Shown one piece after another: positions 48,753 to 57,937 of a DNA stretch of 64,000 nt. The stretch covers positions 1,860,001 through 1,924,000 of the forward strand of contig NZ_CP154261.1 of NCBI RefSeq assembly GCF_039511225.1, written 5' to 3'. Position numbers and translations under genes: made by a program. Under the pieces are notes generated by a model. That model was not told where the DNA came from. It saw only the letters and a program-made list of their open reading frames with translations, and did not search any database. Within the stretch, counting starts at the first letter, position 1. Each line of letters opens with the position of its first letter. The DNA is from Sphingobacterium multivorum. Its GTDB lineage: Bacteria > Bacteroidota > Bacteroidia > Sphingobacteriales > Sphingobacteriaceae.

Positions 48753-49442
48753 ATGAGTTATACCTACTTTGCATTTTTCATGGGATTGTTTGGAAGCATA
48801 CATTGTGCGGTCATGTGTGGTCCATTAATTTTCGCCATTGAAGGAAGGCAAGGTTTTGGTTGGAACGTTTTCTTAAATAAAATACTGTATCAATCCGGTA
48901 GGGTACTGACTTATGGTTGTTTGGGACTTTTACTGGGTACGATCGGAACATTTGCGCAGATCCAGGGCTGGCAGCGTAGTCTAAGCTGGGCTACAGGTAT
49001 CATCCTGATTGGAATTGCTTTATTTCAGCTTATTGGTAAACATAATCGAAAAATTGCCAGCTGGCAGACGAAGGCTGTTCAGCCAATTGTACGGTTATTG
49101 TCGAAATGGCTCTATAAACCGGGCGGTAGCTTTGTTGCCGGTGTACTGAATGGATTGTTGCCCTGTGGTATGGTCTACATGGCGCTTATGTCGTCCATAA
49201 ATGCGGATAGCCCACAGCAGAGTTTCTTTTTTATGTTGTTTTTTGGCTTAGGCACTATCCCGCTCTTGTTTGTGTTTTCTTTTTTGGGAAATTTCTCCCG
49301 ATCTTTCAAAATTGGATTTTCGAAATGGATTCCTTTTCTCTATTTCTTATTGGGGATATGGTTTATACTCCGGGGTGCCAATTTAGATATTCCCTATTTA
49401 AGTCCGTTCATTCATGTCGATGGTGCAATAAACTGTGTTTAA
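48753..49442 (+). CDS. SafE/DsbD-like membrane protein of the cbb3 locus
   Basis: I use ATG 48753, four bases after the ccoH stop; the upstream in-frame ATG would overlap ccoH. This 229-residue protein has about six transmembrane helices and Cys in GSIHCAVMCGPL and LLPCGMVYMA. It belongs to the sulfite exporter TauE/SafE or DsbD-TM like family frequently encoded downstream of ccoGH and thought to have a role in copper or redox delivery. The exact role is inference. Confidence 0.8.
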   Translation: MSYTYFAFFMGLFGSIHCAVMCGPLIFAIEGRQGFGWNVFLNKILYQSGRVLTYGCLGLLLGTIGTFAQIQGWQRSLSWATGIILIGIALFQLIGKHNRKIASWQTKAVQPIVRLLSKWLYKPGGSFVAGVLNGLLPCGMVYMALMSSINADSPQQSFFFMLFFGLGTIPLLFVFSFLGNFSRSFKIGFSKWIPFLYFLLGIWFILRGANLDIPYLSPFIHVDGAINCV

Positions 49443-49499
49443 CGACAAACAATATGTCGATGCTAAGTATTATATTTGGTAAAACCCTTAGCACACAAT

Positions 49500-50963
49500 A
49501 TGGAGGTACTTCATCATATTTTACAGATTGCATTAACCTATTATTGGATTCCCTTACTCATCCTTTATATTGGTGTAATCGGGACGATTTTGATCGAAAA
49601 CCGTAATCCTTCCAAGACCATTGCCTGGATTATGGTCATTGTTTTCTTACCTGGCGTTGGTTTGCTCAGTTACTATTTCTTTGGTCAGAAGTTTAAGAAG
49701 GTCAAAAGGATGAAACGTGTGTATCGCGAGCAGTCCAAAAAGTTAATGGATGCCTGGCGTAAGGAATCCGAAATTATGGAGGAACATATCGATACGTTAA
49801 ATGAGCGGATCGGTAGTTTGGCAATGGTATACCGCTACCTTAAAAATCAAAAGATCTCTACTTTTTCCCTCAACAACGATGTCACCCTGTTTATCAATGG
49901 GGAAGAAAAGTTTCCAGTACTTATAGATCGTCTTAAGGCTGCGCAGCATTCCATTCACATGGAATACTATATCTGGGAAATGGATGATGTAGGGCAGGAA
50001 ATCTTACATATTCTAGAAGAAAAAGCAAAAGCTGGCGTAACTGTTCGCCTGATATTGGATAGTTTTGGTGCTCCGGATGTGATTAAATATTTACGGCGGC
50101 ATAAACCCGATTTTGTGTTTCAAGCTTTCCTTCCGGTGACCTTTAGTTCCTTGGCGAATAGCAACTACCGAAATCACCGTAAGATAGCCGTGATCGATGG
50201 GAAAATCGGTTTTGTCGGCGGAATCAATATTTCAGATCGATATATCAATAACGGAAAAAATGAGATTTACTGGCGGGATACGGCGATGATGGTTGTCGGC
50301 GCAGCAGTAAATACCTTGCAAATCCAGTTTTGGAACAGCTGGAACCAGACAGATGCAGAACCGTTTGAATTGGGCCGCGGTTATTTAAACCGATTTCCAC
50401 TTACCGATGAAGATGAGAGTGGAGTAGGATTTACAGCCAGTGATCCTGGGTCGCCAGCACCTTTCAATATGGAAGCAATTATTGCCGGTATCAACGAAGC
50501 AAAAGAATATATACAGTTGTGTACACCTTATTTTATTCCCAGCGATCAATTGACGACTGCTTTAATGCTCGCGGTATCTTCCGGTGTCCGGGTGGACTTG
50601 ATGTTGCCGGCCCAGTCTGATTCGTTTTTTGTACAGCATGCCTCCTTCTCATTTATAAAACCACTACTGGAAAGAGGAGTTAATGTATACCTCTATACAA
50701 AGGGATTTCTACATGCCAAAACCATCTGCATTGATGGGAAGCTGGCCTATATCGGTACGACAAACTTGGATATCAGAAGTTTTTACATCAACTTTGAAAT
50801 CTCGGGAATTGTATCGGATAAAGCGCTTTGCGACCGTCTTAATGCGCAATTTTTGGCTGATATCGAAGTTTCAGACCTGATTACAATTCGAAAGTGGATG
50901 CAGCGAAGCCGCTGGAAAAGAGGAGTAGATTCTATCTGTAGGCTTTTGGCTCCATTGCTCTAA
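49500..50963 (+). CDS. cls: Cardiolipin synthase (phospholipase D family)
   Basis: Makes cardiolipin from phosphatidylglycerol at the membrane. ATG 49500 is preferred over a TTG further upstream. Two N-terminal hydrophobic segments (about 9-30 and 37-58) precede two HKD motifs: NYRNHRKIAVIDGKIGFVGG and FLHAKTICIDGKLAYIGTTN. At 487 aa it is of usual length for ClsA-type enzymes. It lies after the cbb3 genes but is probably independent. Confidence 0.95.
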   Translation: MEVLHHILQIALTYYWIPLLILYIGVIGTILIENRNPSKTIAWIMVIVFLPGVGLLSYYFFGQKFKKVKRMKRVYREQSKKLMDAWRKESEIMEEHIDTLNERIGSLAMVYRYLKNQKISTFSLNNDVTLFINGEEKFPVLIDRLKAAQHSIHMEYYIWEMDDVGQEILHILEEKAKAGVTVRLILDSFGAPDVIKYLRRHKPDFVFQAFLPVTFSSLANSNYRNHRKIAVIDGKIGFVGGINISDRYINNGKNEIYWRDTAMMVVGAAVNTLQIQFWNSWNQTDAEPFELGRGYLNRFPLTDEDESGVGFTASDPGSPAPFNMEAIIAGINEAKEYIQLCTPYFIPSDQLTTALMLAVSSGVRVDLMLPAQSDSFFVQHASFSFIKPLLERGVNVYLYTKGFLHAKTICIDGKLAYIGTTNLDIRSFYINFEISGIVSDKALCDRLNAQFLADIEVSDLITIRKWMQRSRWKRGVDSICRLLAPLL

Positions 50964-51090
50964 TTACTTTTAGCGCGTCGGAAATCGTCCCATGATTAGG
51001 TATAATAAATGTTAAAAATACCCCAATGCGGTTGGTCTTTGCTCAAAATTGAATATATTTAGCTATTCATTTTTTATTCTAAGACTTTCA

Positions 51091-53814
51091 ATGAAGCACA
51101 TAAAACTATTGACTTTATCGATAGGACTGTTAGGAATAGGGACCACTTATGCCCAGACTACACCTACATTGCCTATTAATACAATCGTAGAACGAGTTCA
51201 GAAATATTTTCAGGTTTACCCAGTTGAAAAGGTACATTTACATTTCGACAAGCCTTATTATGCGGTAGGGGATACTCTTTGGTTTTCAACCTATTTATCC
51301 CGCAATTTGGCCGAATATGAGCCGAGTAAAATAGCTTATGTGGAAGTGCTGAACAGTCGCGATTCCCTGATTCAGACACTAAAAATTCCATTGGATAAAG
51401 GGGTAGGAAATGGGCAGATTGTACTTGATCCTCAATTTATGTCTCAGGACAATTATCGCTTTAGGGCCTACACAAAATGGATGGCCAACTTTGATAATGC
51501 TTACTTTTTTAACAAAGTGGTGCCCATCGGGGATGTAATCAATAAGAAATTGATTACGAACATTGAATTTCAAAATAACATTGGTGGTAATAAAACCCAA
51601 GCTGTCATACAGTTCCGCGATCGTACGGGAAAACCGATGATCAATTCAAAAATCAATTGGGAGTTTGTGTCGGGATGGGAAACCTTCGACAAGGGCAAAG
51701 CTGAGACCGATGGGCTGGGGAAAGTAACCATAAACCTGTCTGCAAAAGAAAAGGCAAATCTGGAGAAAGGACAACTGAAGATTAGCATTCAGGAAAATAA
51801 AAATGAAAAACCTTTGTCCAGTTCCTTCTTGCTCAAAAATGCCTTGTGGGATGCAGATGTACAATTCTTTCCTGAAGGGGGTGATATTATCGCTGGATTG
51901 GCCAAAAAAGTTGCATTTAAAGCCGTTGGATCCGATGGTAAGGGGCTTAAGGTAAAAGGTAGTATTTTGGATTCAAAGGGCAAGTCGGTAGCAGAGTTTG
52001 CAGACTTTGGAACTGGAATGGGCTATTTTTCTCTTCTGCCGCTCGCAGGAGAAAATTATCAAGCTGTTGTGAAGTTTGAGAATGGACAGGAGCGCAAATA
52101 CAAATTGCCGGCTGTTGTCAGTGACAAGGCAAATGTTGTTTTTGTAAAACAGGATGCCACGAATGCAGAGTTTGCCGTGGTCACTAGCGAGGAGAATTTT
52201 TCAAAGAACCAGGGGCAATCTTATTATGTTTTGGTTCAGTCGAATGGCCATCTCTGTTTTGGCGCACAGGTGAATTTAAAATCTTCGTCAGCATTGGTCA
52301 ATATTCCGAAAGAGCGTTTGCCAAATGGTATTGTTCAGGTAACCTTATTGAGTCCGGACGGAAAACCTATCAGCGAACGCTTGGCATTTGTTCAAAGTGA
52401 AAAGCTTTTAAATATTCAAGTTACCAGCGATAAGCAAAGCTATAAGGCTAAAGACTTGGTCAATCTTAAACTTGCTGTGGACAACAATGGGCAGAAGTTC
52501 CCGGGAAGCTATTCAGTCGCTGTAATAGACGAATCCAAAGTTCCTTACAATGATCAGGCAGATCTCTCTATTGTGAGCAACTTTCTGTTGACTTCGGACC
52601 TGAAAGGAAATGTCGAAAACCCAAATTCATATTTCGATGAAAAGAATCCCAATCGGGATAAAGCGCTGGATGCACTATTAATGACACAGGGATACCGTCG
52701 ATTTGACTACCCGACACTTATATCGGAGAAGTTGCCACAGATCAGTTTTCTTCCCGAGCAAGGAATTGAATTGTCCGGTATACTTCGGATGAATACTGGA
52801 CGCCCTTATCCAAATGGAGGCTTACTTTTATCGGTTCCTTCGCGTAATATTAAGAAAGACGTTTATACGGATCAGAATGGACGATTCACCTTTAAGGATC
52901 TTGTGTTCCCGGACTCGTCTAAAGTAACGGTTAATGCCCGCTCTAACGACAATTACCGGAGCCTGGTTATTAATATGGATCAGAGCTTTTACCCGGAGAT
53001 CGATAAGAATAATGGCTATAAGAGTTATTTTGTCCCGAATATAGACCAGGCTTTTGCTCCTTATTTGGCAAATAGCCGAAAAGAGTATCGAAAATCGATC
53101 CTTCTGGATGAGGTCGAGGTGACAGGCGTAGTGAAGAAAGCAATCACCAATAAAGATTTTCCATCTATTTCGGGCTTATCCATGCCGGAACACCGTATTG
53201 AGCCCGAGCGTTTGACCGGTTGTAACGTGTTGACCATGTGTCTTCAAACGGTATTGACTGGCATTACCTATGATCCGCAGACATTGAAATATTATGTTTC
53301 CCGCGATTATAATGCTGGGGGACGTACGCCTGTTCAGTTCTTTCTGAACGGTATGGCTATCGATGAGCCTGGATTGAACAGCATCAATGTCGCTGATATC
53401 GAAGGAATCGAAATCTTCTTACGTGATGAATTGGGAACAGTCTCCAGAATGTATCAAAATAATGGTGTTGTGTCCATTTATACGAAAAAAGTGGAAGCGA
53501 AGAAACCGCGAATGTCATTGAGTGAAATTGAGAGCATGTTGCCAAAATCAAATGTGATCGATATGTATCCTCTAGGTTATATTAAAGAACGCAAATTCTA
53601 TGTTCCAAAATACGATACGCCGGAAAGAAAGACTGTAAACGATTTGAGAACGACCATTTACTGGAATCCGAAAGTCTCAATCACAGAGACGGGGGAAGCT
53701 GCCATTCAATTTTATAATGCCGATGGAAACGGAAATTACAAGGTCATCGTCGAGGGAATGGATCAAACAGGTAACATTGGCCGGAAGGTCATAAACTATG
53801 GTGTTCAGCCTTAA
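51091..53814 (+). CDS. Large secreted protein with MG2-like and TonB-plug-like domains
   Basis: A 907-residue protein starting with a signal peptide (MKHIKLL ... TTYAQ, about 1-21). The first domain (about 40-130) starts EKVHLHFDKPYYAVGDTLWF, an MG2/alpha-2-macroglobulin-like opening. Several Ig-like or MG domains follow to about 640 and a carboxypeptidase-regulatory-like repeat is near 560-630. Near 760-800 there is a plug-like segment (FFLNGMAIDEPGLNSINVADI) as in TonB receptors, but no barrel follows. This architecture is a known uncharacterised Bacteroidota family; function is not assigned. It is an isolated gene. Confidence 0.75.
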   Translation: MKHIKLLTLSIGLLGIGTTYAQTTPTLPINTIVERVQKYFQVYPVEKVHLHFDKPYYAVGDTLWFSTYLSRNLAEYEPSKIAYVEVLNSRDSLIQTLKIPLDKGVGNGQIVLDPQFMSQDNYRFRAYTKWMANFDNAYFFNKVVPIGDVINKKLITNIEFQNNIGGNKTQAVIQFRDRTGKPMINSKINWEFVSGWETFDKGKAETDGLGKVTINLSAKEKANLEKGQLKISIQENKNEKPLSSSFLLKNALWDADVQFFPEGGDIIAGLAKKVAFKAVGSDGKGLKVKGSILDSKGKSVAEFADFGTGMGYFSLLPLAGENYQAVVKFENGQERKYKLPAVVSDKANVVFVKQDATNAEFAVVTSEENFSKNQGQSYYVLVQSNGHLCFGAQVNLKSSSALVNIPKERLPNGIVQVTLLSPDGKPISERLAFVQSEKLLNIQVTSDKQSYKAKDLVNLKLAVDNNGQKFPGSYSVAVIDESKVPYNDQADLSIVSNFLLTSDLKGNVENPNSYFDEKNPNRDKALDALLMTQGYRRFDYPTLISEKLPQISFLPEQGIELSGILRMNTGRPYPNGGLLLSVPSRNIKKDVYTDQNGRFTFKDLVFPDSSKVTVNARSNDNYRSLVINMDQSFYPEIDKNNGYKSYFVPNIDQAFAPYLANSRKEYRKSILLDEVEVTGVVKKAITNKDFPSISGLSMPEHRIEPERLTGCNVLTMCLQTVLTGITYDPQTLKYYVSRDYNAGGRTPVQFFLNGMAIDEPGLNSINVADIEGIEIFLRDELGTVSRMYQNNGVVSIYTKKVEAKKPRMSLSEIESMLPKSNVIDMYPLGYIKERKFYVPKYDTPERKTVNDLRTTIYWNPKVSITETGEAAIQFYNADGNGNYKVIVEGMDQTGNIGRKVINYGVQP

Positions 53815-53837
53815 ACCTTACCTATAGGAGTTCATGA

Positions 53838-53882
53838 AAAAAGAACGCTGTTTCCTTTGACTGAAAACAGCGTTCTTTTTTT
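53838..53882 (+). terminator. Terminator after the MG2/plug-like gene
   Basis: AAGAACGCTGTTT (53841-53853) / AAACAGCGTTCTT (53865-53877) and T-run. Confidence 0.85.
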
Positions 53883-53893
53883 GTTAAAAAAAA

Positions 53894-53918
53894 CACCTCC
53901 TTGATGGGCAAGGAGGTG
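53894..53918. other. Hairpin with sequestered perfect Shine-Dalgarno-like sequence
   Basis: CACCTCCTTG (53894-53903) and CAAGGAGGTG (53909-53918) are a perfect 10-bp stem with a 5-base loop. The right arm is an ideal anti-16S complement (AAGGAGGTG); the left arm repeats the 16S tail. It precedes the 34-codon ORF at 53946 and resembles an attenuator or an RNA structure. Confidence 0.6.
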
Positions 53919-53945
53919 CTAACTAACCAATTATAAACCTAAATT

Positions 53946-54050
53946 ATGAAAAGTATTTTGTCGCTATTAAAAGCGTTAATCTTCTTATTTATAAAGTATA
54001 TTTCAAATCCTATGCCAAATAGCGTTTATGGTCCTTTTGGCAGATTTTAG
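53946..54050 (+). CDS. Possible 34-residue membrane peptide
   Basis: An ATG at 53946 opens a 34-codon frame (MKSILSLLKALIFLFIKYIS ...). The first 20 residues are hydrophobic with Lys spaced through them, then a polar tail. Upstream lies the hairpin at 53894 and a leader AACTAACCAATTATAAACC. It could be a real small peptide, a leader ORF, or the remnant 5' end of a lost gene. Very short, so low confidence. Confidence 0.35.
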   Translation: MKSILSLLKALIFLFIKYISNPMPNSVYGPFGRF

Positions 54051-54067
54051 TTAACTTTTTGGATCAT

Positions 54068-54649
54068 TTACTTATTCAAGCCGAAATAACAGGGTCTACA
54101 CCGTGGTTCATAGGCTTCTTTTTCACCCAAAAGCACGGTTTCCGTATCCTTGGTCAGGCGGTAGGAATAATTCGCTGGAGCGCCACATTGCATGCAAACC
54201 GCATGCACCTTCGTGACGTGTTCGGCTACTGCCATTAAATTGGGAATTGGACCAAATGGTTGCCCTTGAAAATCCATATCGAGACCGGCAACGATCACCC
54301 GGATACCACTATTTGCCAATTTGACACATACTTCTGTCAAACCGTCATCAAAAAATTGTGCTTCATCGATTCCGACAACTTGGGTCGATGAACTTAAGAG
54401 TAGGATCGCTGAAGAATGATCAACGGGAGTTGATGGGATGCTATTGCTATCGTGAGAAACGACCAACTTTTCATCATATCGCTTGTCAACCGCTGGTTTA
54501 AAGATTTCGACATTCAAACGTGCATATTGTGCTCGTTTTAGCCTGCGAATCAATTCTTCAGTCTTGCCCGAGAACATCGATCCACAGACAATTTCAATGC
54601 TACCATATTGTGCGGGGCGCAAAGCCAAATTATGTTCGGAAAAAAGCAT
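54068..54649 (-). CDS. tdk: Thymidine kinase
   Basis: Type II thymidine kinase of nucleotide salvage. Walker A is [11 protein letters not shown] (about 23-33), followed by [10 protein letters not shown] with the Asp-Glu pair, and a zinc-binding C-terminal lasso with Cys in CMQCGAP and CRPCYF. Length 193 aa is usual. It stands alone. Confidence 0.95.
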   Translation of the reverse strand: MLFSEHNLALRPAQYGSIEIVCGSMFSGKTEELIRRLKRAQYARLNVEIFKPAVDKRYDEKLVVSHDSNSIPSTPVDHSSAILLLSSSTQVVGIDEAQFFDDGLTEVCVKLANSGIRVIVAGLDMDFQGQPFGPIPNLMAVAEHVTKVHAVCMQCGAPANYSYRLTKDTETVLLGEKEAYEPRCRPCYFGLNK

Positions 54650-54882
54650 TTGATTAATTTAATTTTGTCGGAAGGTCCGCAAATAAGGTGATTTTTGTAA
54701 AATGACCTCCCATTATATTCTGTTTTTGACACCGCTAATATCAGAATTAAATATTAAATTTGGGTAGCAAAAATTGGACGTAAATCCAAATATTTCTAAA
54801 TCAAAGGATTGGGTTTTCCACTTTTTGATCGGTTGCAGGTGTAAGTGTTATAAATAATTAATTGGTGATTTCAAATAGAATT

Positions 54883-55950
54883 ATGGGTACTAAAGAGGAA
54901 ATTTTTAATACGATAGGCGATTTATTACAGGATTTAAATGGACAGTATCTGACCTTGTCGGAACAGAGAAGCTTGTCCGAAATTAACGAATTAGTAACAC
55001 TGGAAGCGAAGGCACAGGCTGTGGCTGCCTACATAACTTTACTTAAGACCAAGGCCGTTCTTCAGGGAACTCAATCGCAGCATACGTTAAGTACTGCTGC
55101 CTTAGACAGTAAGAAGATTGCTTTCAACGACTATTTTACACCGCCTTCCACCCTTAGAACTTCAGCGCAGCAAGTTGTTGCTGAACCGACTGAAAGCGAG
55201 ATTCAAGAAGCTCAACCAGTTGAAGATTTCAACCGTGGAAATGAAGAAGCCATTGTAGCAAATGAAGAAACCAGTGTGGAGGAAAACGAAGTCCCACTTG
55301 TTTCTGAACGTGAACCTGTAAAATTGGAAGAGCCAGAAACCTCATTTGTTTCTGAAAGTGAACCGATACAATCGGGAGAGCCTAGCCCTGCAATTGCTGA
55401 ACCTGTCGCTCCGCCAGTTGTTGCAACGCCACCGGTTTTTGAAGCTGCTCCAGTGGAGGAATTAGCTTATCAGGCAGAAAAGGAAGTTACAGCGCAAGTT
55501 GAAGAACCTACTGTCTTCGTTACAGAAGTCATCGAAGAACCAAAAGAAGTCGTTATTGAGCAGCCGCAAGAAGTGTTTATTCAGGAAGACATCAATACGG
55601 TCATTGAGGAAGCTCCCGCGAGACCATTGACCTTAAATGAAATTATCTCTCAACAGAAGCAAGCCGGCGTGCAGAACCGTGTTTATCAGGTAAACCAATC
55701 TGCACATAGCGATAAGCTCACGGATATCAAAGCCGGGATAAGCTTAAATGATAAACTCTTATTTATTAAGGATTTGTTTAATGGGTATAGTTTAGCGTAT
55801 AGTGAGGCTGTCGAATTATTGAATAGGTTTACAAGCTATGCGGAAGCGGATGCATTTTTGCAGACAAATTATGCGATTAAAAATAAATGGGCAGATAAAC
55901 CGCATACCGTTGAAAAATTATACAACGTCCTGCGCAGAAGATACAACTAA
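54883..55950 (+). CDS. Hypothetical protein with Glu/Pro-rich central linker
   Basis: A 355-residue protein. I chose ATG 54883 (MGTKEEIFNTIGDLLQDL) over the upstream TTG. Residues 1-75 are helical; the middle (about 100-250) is low-complexity and rich in Glu, Pro, Val and Ala, probably disordered; the C-terminal about 100 residues (LTLNEIISQQ ... NVLRRRYN) form a compact helical domain that looks conserved. No membrane segment and no recognised family. It may be a cytoplasmic scaffold or division-related protein; this is not supported by sequence. Confidence 0.75.
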   Translation: MGTKEEIFNTIGDLLQDLNGQYLTLSEQRSLSEINELVTLEAKAQAVAAYITLLKTKAVLQGTQSQHTLSTAALDSKKIAFNDYFTPPSTLRTSAQQVVAEPTESEIQEAQPVEDFNRGNEEAIVANEETSVEENEVPLVSEREPVKLEEPETSFVSESEPIQSGEPSPAIAEPVAPPVVATPPVFEAAPVEELAYQAEKEVTAQVEEPTVFVTEVIEEPKEVVIEQPQEVFIQEDINTVIEEAPARPLTLNEIISQQKQAGVQNRVYQVNQSAHSDKLTDIKAGISLNDKLLFIKDLFNGYSLAYSEAVELLNRFTSYAEADAFLQTNYAIKNKWADKPHTVEKLYNVLRRRYN

Positions 55951-55961
55951 AATTCTAAAGT

Positions 55962-56002
55962 ATAAAAAAACAGCTCCCGTTCTACTGGAGCTGTTTTTTT
56001 AT
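55962..56002. terminator. Bidirectional terminator
   Basis: ACAGCTCC (55970-55977) / GGAGCTGT (55987-55994), A and T tracts on both sides; between convergent genes. Confidence 0.85.
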
Positions 56003-56020
56003 ACCTATATTTTTGTTTTT

Positions 56021-56647
56021 TTAGCTTAGTTGAAATTGTAGCCAATCGTTTCCTTCATGACCATACACAAAATACTTTGGCTGAAGAATTTCGGCTAAGG
56101 ATTCAAGTTCGCTCAAATAATTATATCCGGGAATCTGTGCAAATTGTTCATTGGTCATGATGAAGACCTGGTCAAGCTCGATAGCTTTGGATGATGCGAT
56201 AGCTGCCGAATTCAACAATTGCGGGATTTGGATAAATGTCTGTTCCCCCTGGCCGATGACAATGATTTTATCGGCTTCATTTTCTGTTGTAACTGGAATA
56301 CCACCGGCTATTTTTATGGCTTCCTGCAGATAGGCAGAACGGTTTATTTCAAGTGGCTGTATTTGGTCCAGTACCAATACCTTTGGCCTGTCAGTAGCCG
56401 AAATAAACTTAAGCTTATGGATGAGAATACTTGTTTCGTCTTCAATTTTTTCAACCAGTTCAACTGTTTTATCAATGGCATCGAGATCAGTCCCGATACG
56501 TTTGATATAGGAGATCATATCGTCGATGTCGACAAGTTGAGGGCGATCTGAAATTAATGTGTCGTAGGTTTCAGCTGGAATAGCTGCCGGATTTAGGTCC
56601 AACTGGTCCAAAATATGGGCGACTAGTTTTTCTTGATTGCTTTGCAT
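56021..56647 (-). CDS. Cytosolic protein with BtuF/TroA-like substrate-binding fold (putative)
   Basis: ATG 56647 (MQSNQEKLVAHILDQL) is the natural start; the longer frame has no coding character. The 208 residues contain segments that resemble BtuF-type binding proteins: DLDAIDKTVELVEKI (the long helix), RPKVLVLDQIQPLEI, YLQEAIKIAGGIPV and ADKIIVIGQ. There is no signal peptide, so this would act in the cytoplasm, unlike BtuF. It is a weak family resemblance; ligand unknown. Confidence 0.55.
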   Translation of the reverse strand: MQSNQEKLVAHILDQLDLNPAAIPAETYDTLISDRPQLVDIDDMISYIKRIGTDLDAIDKTVELVEKIEDETSILIHKLKFISATDRPKVLVLDQIQPLEINRSAYLQEAIKIAGGIPVTTENEADKIIVIGQGEQTFIQIPQLLNSAAIASSKAIELDQVFIMTNEQFAQIPGYNYLSELESLAEILQPKYFVYGHEGNDWLQFQLS

Positions 56648-56833
56648 GTTGCAAAAATACAAAACCTTCCTGACTTCGCAGACACCAAGAGCAATGAAAG
56701 CGAACTGAAGGTTCTTTCTGACCAATAAGATCAGACACTTTCAGAAAAAAAAGGGAAGCATTGGCGAAAGTAAATTAGCAATAGGAGGTATACACAGATT
56801 TTTGTAAATTGGCCTGAAATAAATGATATAAAT

Positions 56834-57148
56834 ATGTTTGACAAATTATTTCAAGCCCAGCAAAAGGCGGAGGAAATCAAGAAAAGATTGGATTCAATTT
56901 CTGTGTCTGGTGAAGTGGAAGGTGGTTTAATCCGTGTGGTAGCGACAGCAAACAAAGAGATAAAAGAGGTTACCATCGATCCTGTATTTTTATCAAACGC
57001 AGATAAGGAAGAATTGGAGGAGTTGCTTGTGGTTGCTCTGAATAAGGCAATTGCGCAAGCTGAGAATATCAGCCAGGCTGAAATGCAGGCGGCAAGTAAA
57101 GATATGTTGGGTGGACTAGGCGGACTAGGCGGATTATTTAATCAATAG
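56834..57148 (+). CDS. YbaB/EbfC nucleoid-associated protein
   Basis: A 104-residue DNA-binding dimer with the YbaB segments FQAQQKAEEIKKRL, VEGGLIRVVATANKEIKEV and KDMLGGLGGLGGLF. It binds DNA and may act in nucleoid organisation or recombination. It is often near recR/dnaX; here it precedes an UPF0173 hydrolase with ten bases between them. Confidence 0.92.
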   Translation: MFDKLFQAQQKAEEIKKRLDSISVSGEVEGGLIRVVATANKEIKEVTIDPVFLSNADKEELEELLVVALNKAIAQAENISQAEMQAASKDMLGGLGGLGGLFNQ

Positions 57149-57158
57149 CGATATTATC

Positions 57159-57842
57159 ATGAAAGCAACTTATTACGGACAGTCTTGTGTAGAGTTTGAT
57201 TTTGACGGAACGAAGGTTCTTTTAGATCCATTTGTTACCTATAATCCACTTGCAAAAGAAATCGATGTAAATACAATTAAACCGGATTATATCTTTTTAA
57301 GTCATGGACATCAAGACCATGTGGCCGATATGGCGACGATTCAAAAAAACAGCGATGCCACTGTATTAGCGATTGTTGAAACCGCAGGCTGGGTGAGAAG
57401 ACAGGGAGTACCTGACGAAAAGGTGATCGAATTCAACTTGGGCGGAACAGTTCAACTGCCTTTTGGTTCGGTCAAGATGGTGTATGCTGCACATACCAAT
57501 AGCACACCTGACGGTCAATACGGCGGGTTTCCTGTGGGATTTGTCTTCCATGTAAAAGGCAAAAAAATTTATTTTGCCGGCGATACCGCACTGACTATGG
57601 AAATGAAATTGCTGGCAGACATGAACCTGGATTGGGCATTTTTACCTATAGGTGGGCACTATACAATGGATGTGGATGATGCAATTAAAGCGGCTGAGTT
57701 TGTGAATTGTGCTCGGGTAGTTGGTATCCATTACGATTCATTTCCGCCAATAACGATCGATAAACAACAAGCTTTGGATAAATTCCAAAATGAGGATATT
57801 TCATTGTCATTGCCGAAAATCGGTGCGACATTTGAACTATAA
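57159..57842 (+). CDS. UPF0173 metal-dependent hydrolase (metallo-beta-lactamase fold)
   Basis: A 227-residue metallo-hydrolase. Metal-binding motif SHGHQDHVADM (HxHxDH), then AAHTNS, FAGDTALTMEM and GIHYDSFPP are all seen. The family substrate is unknown. It follows ybaB by ten bases and is likely co-transcribed. Confidence 0.9.
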   Translation: MKATYYGQSCVEFDFDGTKVLLDPFVTYNPLAKEIDVNTIKPDYIFLSHGHQDHVADMATIQKNSDATVLAIVETAGWVRRQGVPDEKVIEFNLGGTVQLPFGSVKMVYAAHTNSTPDGQYGGFPVGFVFHVKGKKIYFAGDTALTMEMKLLADMNLDWAFLPIGGHYTMDVDDAIKAAEFVNCARVVGIHYDSFPPITIDKQQALDKFQNEDISLSLPKIGATFEL

Positions 57843-57849
57843 ACACTAA

Positions 57850-57882
57850 AACAAAGCCGAGCTTGCTCGGCTTTTTATTTTA
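57850..57882 (+). terminator. Terminator of the ybaB-hydrolase unit
   Basis: AAGCCGAGC (57854-57862) / GCTCGGCTT (57865-57873) followed by T-rich tract. Confidence 0.85.
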
Positions 57883-57937
57883 TCGTTTTCCTGATTATAT
57901 ACAGATCTGTGTTGTGTTCATTAAGACATGACAATCT

